Below are positions 57,774 to 64,000 of a stretch of DNA of 64,000 bases, in pieces. This DNA is from Vibrio sp. Isolate32. GTDB lineage: Bacteria; Pseudomonadota; Gammaproteobacteria; Enterobacterales; Vibrionaceae. The position numbers and the translations under genes were made by a program. The stretch is from contig NZ_JAKEUQ010000006.1 of assembly GCF_022397955.1 (NCBI RefSeq), forward strand, positions 95,055-159,054. The letters are read 5' to 3'. The notes beneath the pieces were generated by a model that made no database searches, was not told where the DNA came from, and saw only the letters and a list, made by a program, of their open reading frames with translations. The first letter of the stretch is position 1; each line of letters starts with the position of its first letter.

Positions 57774-58331
57774 ATGATCAACACAGAAATCAAACCATTC
57801 AACGCAACAGCATTCAAAAACGGCGAATTCGTAGAAATCACTGAGCAAGACGTTAAAGGCAAATGGGCTGTATTCTTCTTCTACCCAGCGGACTTCACGT
57901 TTGTATGTCCAACTGAGCTAGTTGACCTACAAGACAAATACGCAGAGCTTCAATCTCGCGGTGTAGAAGTTTACTCAGTATCAACTGACACTCACTTCTC
58001 TCACAAAGCATGGCACGATACTTCTGACAAAATCGGCACTATCGAATACTTCATGGTAGGCGACCAAACAGGCACTATCACAAACAACTTCAACGTAATG
58101 CGTGAAGGTCAAGGCCTAGCAAACCGTGCTACGTTCCTAATCGACCCAGAAGGCGTTATCCAAGCAATGGAAATCACTGCTGAAGGTATCGGTCGTGACG
58201 CTGAAGACCTACTACGTAAGGTTAAAGCAGCACAATACGTAGCGGCTAACCCAGGTGAAGTTTGCCCAGCAAAATGGAAAGAAGGCGAAGAGACTCTAGC
58301 TCCATCTCTAGACCTAGTAGGTAAGATTTAA
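57774..58331 (+). CDS. ahpC: Alkyl hydroperoxide reductase subunit C (2-Cys peroxiredoxin)
   Basis: 185-residue peroxiredoxin that reduces H2O2 and organic peroxides. The peroxidatic Cys is C45 in FTFVCPTE and the resolving Cys is C164 in GEVCPAKW. Codon use is strongly biased, as for highly expressed genes. An OxyR site lies upstream. Followed by ahpF after a GC-rich hairpin. Confidence 0.97.
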   Translation: MINTEIKPFNATAFKNGEFVEITEQDVKGKWAVFFFYPADFTFVCPTELVDLQDKYAELQSRGVEVYSVSTDTHFSHKAWHDTSDKIGTIEYFMVGDQTGTITNNFNVMREGQGLANRATFLIDPEGVIQAMEITAEGIGRDAEDLLRKVKAAQYVAANPGEVCPAKWKEGEETLAPSLDLVGKI

Positions 58332-58382
58332 TCTAAGCCTAGCCAAAGAACAAATAAAGCAGAATAGCTAAACGGTTCTACA

Positions 58383-58423
58383 GGCGCGCTTCGGCCTCCC
58401 TCCTAAAGGGCAGTCGCGCGCCA
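58383..58423 (+). promoter_or_regulatory. GC-rich hairpin between ahpC and ahpF
   Basis: Outer stem GGCGCGC / GCGCGCC encloses a smaller CCCT / AGGG pairing; no T-run follows. It may cause partial termination or protect the ahpC part of the transcript, giving more AhpC than AhpF (inference). Confidence 0.55.
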
Positions 58424-58543
58424 CCCTTTCAAAGCATCAACACCACATTCAATTTGCCGACTTGCGCCCCCTTTTTATTTTCCTTTTTTAGCAAGAAGGT
58501 ATTGGTCAATACCAAGACACAGAATTTAAGAGCAGGCACGATT

Positions 58544-60136
58544 ATGTTAGATCAAGCAATGAAGCAGCAGCTAAAAGCATACCTAGAAAACTTAAAAACC
58601 AATGTTCAGTTAGTGCTGAGCCTAGATGACAGCGATACCGCACACAAACTCCAAGACCTAGCAAATGACATCTCGTCTTTAACGGACAAAATTGAAGTAA
58701 CTCGCGATGATAGCGCAAGCACGCGCAGCCCTATCATGCAGGTAGTGAACCAAGAGAAAGACACTGCGATTGGTTTCGCCGGTTTACCAATGGGTCACGA
58801 GTTCACGTCACTGGTACTGGCACTGCTTCACAGTGGTGGTCACCCTATCAAGCTTGAAGCTGACGTAATCGAGCAAATTAAAGAACTCGATCAAGAGCTT
58901 AATGTAGAAATTTTCATCTCACTATCGTGCCAAAACTGTCCAGAAGTGGTTCAGGCATTCAACATGATGTCAGCGATTAACCCGCTAATTAAGACAACTA
59001 TGATTGATGGCGCAGCATTCCAAGAGGAAGTGAAGTCTCGCGATATCATGGCGGTACCGAGCGTGTTCATTAATGGTGAACTATTCGGTCAAGGCCGTAT
59101 GTCACTGGCTGAGATCCTTAATAAAGTAGACTCAGGCGCAGCGGAAAAAAAAGCAGCAAACCTAAATCAACAAGCACCATTTGACGTGTTAGTTGTGGGT
59201 GGTGGTCCAGCAGGTTCTTCAGCAGCGATTTACGCAGCACGTAAAGGCATTCGCACTGGTGTTGTTGCTGACCGATTTGGTGGTCAGGTAATGGATACCA
59301 TGGCGATTGAAAACTTTATCTCAGTGAAAGCGACGACAGGTCCTAAGCTAGTGGCGAGCCTAGAAGAGCACGTAAAAGAGTACGGTGTAGAAGTAATGAC
59401 TGAGCAGCGTGCTGCCAACATCATTGCTGCAGAAGACACGAAAGACGGATACATCCACGTTGAATTAGAGAGTGGCGCAACGCTACGAGCTCGCTCTGTT
59501 ATCACAAGTACAGGTGCACGCTGGCGTGAAATGAACGTTCCGGGTGAACAAGAATACCGTAACAAAGGCGTGGCTTACTGCCCACACTGTGACGGTCCAC
59601 TGTTCAAAGGTAAGAAAACGGCGGTTATCGGTGGCGGTAACTCAGGCATCGAAGCAGCTATCGACCTAGCAGGTATTGTGGAACATGTAACCGTGCTTGA
59701 ATTTGCAGACACGCTACGCGCTGACCAAGTGCTTATCGATAAAGCGAACGCAACACCAAACATCGAAATCATCAAAATGGCTCAAACGACACAAGTGTTG
59801 GGTGATGGAAATCGCGTAACAGGTCTGGAATACAAAGACCGCAACACTGAAGAGCTGAAACAGATCGAACTCGCGGGTATCTTCGTTCAAATCGGTCTAA
59901 TGCCGAACAGCGAATGGTTGAAAGGTTCGAAGGTTGAGCTTTCACCACGCGGTGAGATTGAGATTAACGCTCATGGCGCAACATCGATGAAAGGTGTGTT
60001 TGCAGCAGGTGATGTAACAACAGTACCTTACAAACAGATCATCATTGCGATGGGTGAAGGTGCGAAAGCAAGTCTAGGCGCATTTGACCACTTAATTCGT
60101 AACCCAGCTCCAGTAAAAGAGGCTGAAACCGCTTAA
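58544..60136 (+). CDS. ahpF: Alkyl hydroperoxide reductase subunit F
   Basis: 530-residue flavoprotein that passes electrons from NADH to AhpC. The N-terminal tandem thioredoxin-like domain has a CxxC (SCQNCPE, about 129-132); FAD motif [19 protein letters not shown] (about 220-238), the thioredoxin-reductase CPHC (about 345-348) and second Rossmann [15 protein letters not shown] follow. ATG at 58544 ([14 protein letters not shown]) gives the usual length; the frame is open further upstream to 58454 but this lacks homology. Confidence 0.95.
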   Translation: MLDQAMKQQLKAYLENLKTNVQLVLSLDDSDTAHKLQDLANDISSLTDKIEVTRDDSASTRSPIMQVVNQEKDTAIGFAGLPMGHEFTSLVLALLHSGGHPIKLEADVIEQIKELDQELNVEIFISLSCQNCPEVVQAFNMMSAINPLIKTTMIDGAAFQEEVKSRDIMAVPSVFINGELFGQGRMSLAEILNKVDSGAAEKKAANLNQQAPFDVLVVGGGPAGSSAAIYAARKGIRTGVVADRFGGQVMDTMAIENFISVKATTGPKLVASLEEHVKEYGVEVMTEQRAANIIAAEDTKDGYIHVELESGATLRARSVITSTGARWREMNVPGEQEYRNKGVAYCPHCDGPLFKGKKTAVIGGGNSGIEAAIDLAGIVEHVTVLEFADTLRADQVLIDKANATPNIEIIKMAQTTQVLGDGNRVTGLEYKDRNTEELKQIELAGIFVQIGLMPNSEWLKGSKVELSPRGEIEINAHGATSMKGVFAAGDVTTVPYKQIIIAMGEGAKASLGAFDHLIRNPAPVKEAETA

Positions 60137-60181
60137 TCTTGTAAGCAAATTTCCTTAAGTGTCCTTGTTAACGTATCAGTT

Positions 60182-60209
60182 ATGATTAACTTATTAGTGA
60201 TGATTAACT
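60182..60209. repeat. Direct repeat ATGATTAACT after ahpF
   Basis: Two identical 10-base copies at 60182-60191 and 60200-60209, in a stretch with further GTTAAC motifs; no function assigned. Confidence 0.3.
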
Positions 60210-60246
60210 GACTGATTCTTGTTAACGACTTTGTCGATATTTAGAC

Positions 60247-60280
60247 ACCACTCCTATGGATTTAGGAGTGGTTTTTTTTC
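60247..60280 (+). terminator. Terminator after ahpF
   Basis: Stem CCACTCCTA / TAGGAGTGG followed by T8, 110 bases after the ahpF stop. Confidence 0.93.
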
Positions 60281-60295
60281 TTTGGTAAAGACGCT

Positions 60296-60895
60296 TTACG
60301 CTGGCTGATAGAGCATAAAAGCAACCACTAACGCTAGGCTTCCACCCAAACAACGGTTAACCATCACCATCTGTTTTGGTGATTGTAATAGACGCTGCAA
60401 CATAGTGCCGCAATACGCCCAAACCAACATACACAATACACCGGTTCCCACCATAATGGTGGTAATCGTCACCACTTGAATCAGGTAATCTGCCTGTGTG
60501 GTGATGAACTGAGAAAATACAGTCAGTGAAGCAATCCACCCTTTCGGGTTCAATACTTGAATCAAAACACCAGACAGAAATCCTGAGCGATTCACCGATT
60601 CTTCTTGCTCAATTTCCATGTTGGCAATCGACCACGCCATAAACAGTAAATAAGCTGCCCCAAGGTACTTCATTACCGTGTAGATCTCTGGGTAGAGGGT
60701 AAACAGACTCACTAAGCCAGCACTTGAACCCGCCAGTATGATGATAATGCCAAAAGCGTTACCAGAGACAAAAGGCAATGTTGCCGCAAACCCATATCGG
60801 CTTGATATCCCAAGCAATGCAATGTTTCCTGCTCCCGGTGTAATTCCAATAGATATTGAAAACAACAAGAACGCCAGCATTAATTGAGCGCTCAT
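60296..60895 (-). CDS. LysE/RhtB-family amino-acid exporter
   Basis: 199-residue membrane protein with about six segments and the family opening LMLAFLLFSISIGITPGAGN (GxxPGP/A-like motif). LNPKGWIASLTVFSQF is the conserved second-half motif. It exports an amino acid or similar compound. RBS AGGAGA. Divergent from an Lrp-type regulator at 120 bases, a common pairing in which the regulator senses the exported amino acid (inference). Confidence 0.92.
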   Translation of the reverse strand: MSAQLMLAFLLFSISIGITPGAGNIALLGISSRYGFAATLPFVSGNAFGIIIILAGSSAGLVSLFTLYPEIYTVMKYLGAAYLLFMAWSIANMEIEQEESVNRSGFLSGVLIQVLNPKGWIASLTVFSQFITTQADYLIQVVTITTIMVGTGVLCMLVWAYCGTMLQRLLQSPKQMVMVNRCLGGSLALVVAFMLYQPA

Positions 60896-61015
60896 TCTTT
60901 CTCTCCTAGTAAATAAAACGTTATTGGGAGAAGAGTTTACCGATTCGAGTAGGAATTAAATTGCTATATGCGCTAGTATAAAATCAAATTTGAGCAGGCT
61001 TTTCCTAAAAACACC

Positions 61016-61501
61016 ATGAAAATGAAAGAATCCACCAATGAAGTGCTAGATGATACGGATATTGCCATTCTTGGACATATCCAAAAAGATGGGCGCATGA
61101 GTAACAGCAAGCTTGCCGAGAAGGTCAACCTGAGTGAGACACCTTGCTGGCGTCGTTGGAAGCGCATGGAAGAGACAGGCTATATCGATGGCTATACTGC
61201 GCAACTGAACCGCAAAAAGCTGGGGCTGCATGTAGCAGGTTTCACCCTGGTGACACTCGGCAACCATGAGGTTGAAAACACCGAGCCTTTTGAAGAGTTT
61301 GTCGCAGTGACAGATTGGATCACCATGTGTCACTGCATTGCAGGCGGAGCCGATTACATGATTCAGGTGTTAGCAAGAGATCTAGAAGAGTATTTTGAAC
61401 GAATCAGTTCAATTCGACGAGTGAAAGGCGTCAGCGCAATTCAGTCTAACATCTCAGTGAAGGAGCTTAAAAACAGCTACCAACTGCCACTGCAAGATTA
61501 G
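61016..61501 (+). CDS. Lrp/AsnC-family transcriptional regulator
   Basis: 161 residues: winged helix-turn-helix near residues 12-65 (DDTDIAILGHIQKDGRMSNSKLAEKVNLSETPCWRRWKRMEETG) and RAM ligand domain (about 75-155, with GGADYMIQVLARDLEEY). Probably controls the divergent LysE-type exporter. Confidence 0.92.
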   Translation: MKMKESTNEVLDDTDIAILGHIQKDGRMSNSKLAEKVNLSETPCWRRWKRMEETGYIDGYTAQLNRKKLGLHVAGFTLVTLGNHEVENTEPFEEFVAVTDWITMCHCIAGGADYMIQVLARDLEEYFERISSIRRVKGVSAIQSNISVKELKNSYQLPLQD

Positions 61502-61522
61502 TGTGTTTAAAACTTAGAAAGC

Positions 61523-62144
61523 CTAGTCAACGGTAATGCAAATCTGCTCATTGCTACCACCGCGCAATGCAGTTAAACCCGCAGCCGCCATAGAAGATGA
61601 TACGCCGACTTCACCTTGGCACCCTACTTCGGCACCTGAAATGGAAGCGTTGGTTTTGTACAAAATACCAATCATGCCCGATACCGCTAAAAAGTCTTTT
61701 AGCTGCTTGGTATCCAACACTTTAATAAAGCGATGGTAATACATCACCACAGCTGGAATCACGCCTGCAGCACCAAAAGCAAACAAGTTAATCCAGTCCA
61801 TGATTTCCATTGGGTCGTTTTCAACCGCAGCATTCGTTTCCAACTTCTTCAGTAGGTTTGGTGATCGGCTTTTTCTGCAATCACATCAGCATCTTGGAAA
61901 GCCGACTCATTTTTCAGGATCATACCACCAAGGCTCATGCCATTTTTTCGGATTGTTGCAGCATTTCATCGGCATTTTTAAAAGGATAAGCCACCTCAAC
62001 CGATTGAGTTTTAGTGCCATTTTGCAATTCATCTGCCGTTGCAATAAAACCGCCACCGATCGAGTAATAGGTTTCATCGACAATCACATTTCCAGCTTGG
62101 TCGAAAGCAGTGATCATCATGCCATTCTCATGAAATGGCAGCAC
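61523..62144 (-). pseudogene. sdaA: L-serine dehydratase (sdaA) remnant
   Basis: Three pieces of an SdaA protein can be read on the minus strand. LPFHENGMMITAFD to YYSIGGGFIATADE and SEKMA (62142-61938); then, after a one-base loss in an A-run near 61952, MSLGGMILKNESAF in the next frame; then DPMEIMDWINLFAF to YKTNASISGAEVGCQGEVGV and the stop at 61523. About 50 residues before ETNAAVENDP and about 20 after LFAF are missing, together with the N-terminal third and the C-terminus. Clearly inactive. Confidence 0.88.
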
Positions 62145-62374
62145 GTTTAGAGTTCAACCTGCGTATCCCTGAAGATCTTCAAGTCATTGGCTTCGATGAT
62201 ATTCCTCAAACGCAGTGGCTTAACTACCAACTCACAACGTTCAAACAAGATTTCAAACGCCTTGCTCGTGAATCAGTGAAAATTGTAGTGAGTCAGATTC
62301 AAGACCAAGACACTAGCCTAGTAAAACTGATGGTCCCGGTGAAGTTTATTGAGAGAAAAACGACGCTCAAGTAA
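62138..62374 (+). pseudogene. C-terminal stump of a LacI-family regulator
   Basis: About 78 residues (LEFNLRIPEDLQVIGFDDIP, then QWLNYQLTTFKQDFKRLARE) match the last quarter of LacI/PurR-type repressors. The DNA-binding and most of the ligand domain are missing. Homology starts within a few bases of where the sdaA homology ends, so 62138-62148 is a rearrangement junction. Confidence 0.82.
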
Positions 62375-62399
62375 TACCGACTGAAAGACACCTTCCAAC

Positions 62400-62432
62400 A
62401 AAAATCCCGCTCATACAAAGCGGAATTTTTGT
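62400..62432. terminator. Surviving bidirectional terminator between two gene stumps
   Basis: AAATCCCGCT / AGCGGAATTT (one mismatch) with T5, between the LacI stump and the convergent sulfatase stump. Confidence 0.65.
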
Positions 62433-62444
62433 TATGCTGTTTAA

Positions 62445-62600
62445 CTAGTTGCCCACGCCACCAGTATTACCTGATTGGGTTTCTGGTGTTTTAGGTGGCC
62501 ACTCTTTGAAGGTCACGAAGTGTTGCTGTACAGCAGCTTGCGCTGGGCCAAATGCCCACATCTTCTGCCCCATCCACTTCAAGTACGTGCCAGACTCTTG
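62445..62600 (-). pseudogene. C-terminal stump of an arylsulfatase-like gene
   Basis: The frame reading GTYLKWMGQKMWAFGPAQA, then VQQHFVTFKEWPPKTPETQ to a TAG at 62445 resembles the conserved end of bacterial arylsulfatases (FVPAQAYVxxWLxTFKEFPPRQ). Only about 50 residues remain. The match is from memory of the family and should be confirmed. Confidence 0.6.
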
Positions 62601-62748
62601 TCTTAGTTTGTTGCTCCAATCCTACTTTCTCAAAGCGTTCTGAAAACCTAGGATTATGTTGGCAAAAGTCGGCCAAGAATGACTCTAAAAACGCTTGATC
62701 AATCCGGCAACGCTCAAAGCTCTCATAAAATAGTTCGTTTGAAGTCAT
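62600..62748 (-). pseudogene. N-terminal stump of a bacterial globin-like gene
   Basis: MTSNELFYESFERCRIDQAF, then FLADFCQHNPRFSERFEKVGLEQQTK looks like the first 50 residues of small bacterial globins (A-C helices). A GGTGAG RBS is kept. The frame then passes into unrelated sequence (the sulfatase tail in a different frame), so the gene is truncated at about 62600. The composite 91-codon frame is not a real protein. Confidence 0.6.
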
Positions 62749-62845
62749 CTCACCAATCCTTTGCAATAGTCTGTTTGGTTTGAACCACTAAGATGACTTA
62801 ATTATACGCCACAGTGGCATAAAACGAACTGAGGCATATCATGAA

Positions 62846-63226
62846 CTAAGGCATAAAGTGAGTTGCACAGATCTTGTTTCCATCAGGATCTCGCAAATAC
62901 GCCATGTAAAGTCGGCGTTCATCCGACCCTCTCTCACCAGGCCCGTTTTCAATACTCGTACCGCCATTTTCTACACCAACACGATGCCACTCATCCACCG
63001 CTTCTGGTGAAGAGGCCAAAAAGCCAACCGTCATACCATTGCCGTGTGTCGCTGGCTGGCCATCAATCGGTTTCGTTAAGCCCAATACTCCAGTTTGGCT
63101 AACATAGATACAACGCCCTTTTGGGTCTACAGAGCCTTCGCTGTAACCAAGCACCTTCATAATTGGATCATAGAAAGACTTCGCGCGCTCAACATCTTCG
63201 GTACCTAGAAAAACATGGCTAAACAT
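62846..63226 (-). CDS. VOC-family (glyoxalase-like) protein
   Basis: 126 residues with the VOC fold: FSHVFLGTEDVERAKSFYDPIMKVLGY at the start and LRDPDGNKICATHF at the end. The metal site appears partial (H4 present, the usual terminal Glu replaced by C/T context KICATHF). Intact gene with RBS AGAGG; substrate unknown. Confidence 0.85.
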   Translation of the reverse strand: MFSHVFLGTEDVERAKSFYDPIMKVLGYSEGSVDPKGRCIYVSQTGVLGLTKPIDGQPATHGNGMTVGFLASSPEAVDEWHRVGVENGGTSIENGPGERGSDERRLYMAYLRDPDGNKICATHFMP

Positions 63227-63300
63227 AACTAACCTCTTCTTTTAGTGAAAGAACTTCCTAAACTAGTCCCTTCAACCTCATTTGTCTAGGCGTTCCCTAA

Positions 63301-64000
63301 CTACAATTGTTGCTTTATCCACTGAGCAAAAACCTGAAACTTGGTTCGTTGATCCATCCCTTTCGGGCACACCAAGTCATAGCCCTTACCAGACTCAATA
63401 CTCATCATTGGAGCCACTAACAGCCCCTGCTCGATTTGCGGCTTCATAAACTCTAAGCGCCCTAGTGCAACGCCCATTGAGAGTATCGCAGCATCCATGG
63501 CCAAACGATTATCACTGTAGTAATCACACATCAAGGTGCAATCCACATCGCTTTGAGCTTCAGCTAGCCACCGCTGCCACGCCGTCACGTTCCCGCTATG
63601 AATAAACTGTACATCCGCTAATTGATGTACCCCCTTATCGAGACTAAACCTCTTGGCGTACTCTGGGCTGCACACAGGCGTTCTGATCCCTGAAAAAAGT
63701 CGCTCACTGTGATGGTTAGGGTAATGCCCTTCGCTATAAAAAATGGCCACATCATAAGGTTCGAATTGAAAGTCAGATTGGTTCTGTTTGGTTTGCAACT
63801 TGAGGCTCAAGTTCGGATAGAGTTTTCTAAATTCGGGCAGACGTGGCATCAACCAAGAAGAAGCGAAGTAAGGAGAGGTTGCTATATATAGCTCACCACT
63901 CAATTCGCCGGTTTGAATGTCCATAAGTTCAGAAAATATCGACTCAAAAGAGACATTCAACATCGAAAGCACTCGCTGTCCTTCTGGGGTCAATTCAAGT
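63301..64000 (-). CDS. LysR-family regulator, GcvA-like (5' end outside window)
   Basis: The C-terminal 232 residues are in the window; the frame continues past the right edge (LELTPEGQRVLSMLN precedes the effector domain). The substrate-binding domain starts at GELSGELYIATSPYFASSWLMPRLPEF, as in GcvA/AmpR-type LysR proteins. The helix-turn-helix lies outside. Confidence 0.88.
   Translation of the reverse strand, partial: LELTPEGQRVLSMLNVSFESIFSELMDIQTGELSGELYIATSPYFASSWLMPRLPEFRKLYPNLSLKLQTKQNQSDFQFEPYDVAIFYSEGHYPNHHSERLFSGIRTPVCSPEYAKRFSLDKGVHQLADVQFIHSGNVTAWQRWLAEAQSDVDCTLMCDYYSDNRLAMDAAILSMGVALGRLEFMKPQIEQGLLVAPMMSIESGKGYDLVCPKGMDQRTKFQVFAQWIKQQL

Noticed and set aside
62491..62766. Open frame of 91 codons on the minus strand as a real hypothetical protein
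   Set aside because: Its two halves look like pieces of different families, and the second half covers a sulfatase-like tail in another frame, so it is a deletion chimera.

Overview
The window looks like a piece of a Vibrio chromosome, probably from a marine, Splendidus-clade-like species. Supporting signs are the proteobacterial gene order lolCDE / plzB-like / mfd / csiV / ndh / ycfP / thiK / lpoB / ycfL / hinT, an orphan CARF-nuclease of the VC1899 (DUF1887) type, vibrio-type iutA-vatCDB aerobactin uptake genes, moderate G+C and short intergenic regions closed by compact hairpin terminators. I saw no rRNA, tRNA, CRISPR array, insertion sequence or prophage.

Layout. 1-3.0 kb: lipoprotein-release ABC transporter LolCDE (lolE runs off the left edge). 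3.2-8.1 kb: degenerate PilZ protein, transcription-repair coupling factor Mfd and the PBP1A-associated wall protein CsiV. 8.2-15.5 kb: GNAT acetyltransferase, NADH dehydrogenase II, and a block in the same order as E. coli ycfP-thiK-lpoB-ycfL-hinT, but without nagZ and with a TPR-like lipoprotein (COG3014) inserted. 15.7-20 kb: chemoreceptor, CARF/PD-(D/E)XK protein and uridine phosphorylase. 20.3-28.2 kb: zinc/cadmium/lead ATPase ZntA behind a textbook MerR-type promoter, MATE pump, CBS protein, TrpD2-like protein, a frameshifted small membrane gene plus a 46-residue secreted peptide gene, and PpiB. 28.2-33 kb: complete cyoABCDE quinol oxidase operon. 33.7-38.7 kb: RND efflux pair with a divergent TetR regulator and a perfect palindromic operator between them. 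38.8-42 kb: lipocalin, a dead AraC gene, a small gene and a secreted amidohydrolase. 41.8-50.5 kb: iron locus (MFS transporter, vatCDB, iutR, iutA) with Fur boxes and no siderophore biosynthesis genes. 50.6-56.5 kb: membrane protein, amidohydrolase, and a LysR / SAH-hydrolase-like / nucleoside-transporter unit. 56.9-60.1 kb: VOC protein and the OxyR-type ahpC-ahpF peroxide defence unit. 60.3-61.5 kb: LysE exporter and its divergent Lrp-type regulator. 61.5-62.75 kb: a graveyard of four broken genes (sdaA, a LacI regulator, a sulfatase tail and a globin head). 62.8-64 kb: VOC protein and a LysR gene cut by the right edge.

The most notable items are: (i) the SAH-hydrolase homologue, in which two positions corresponding to catalytic aspartates are changed and the usual C-terminal tail is missing, next to a concentrative nucleoside transporter and a divergent LysR regulator, in a lineage that normally recycles SAH by Pfs/LuxS; (ii) the CRISPR-free CARF nuclease, whose ligand motif differs from the canonical one; (iii) the small-protein operon at 26.8-27.5 kb, which appears to need a +1 frameshift; and (iv) the 61.5-62.75 kb deletion scar. 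Protein family calls rest on motif recognition and remembered family sequences only; no database search was run.
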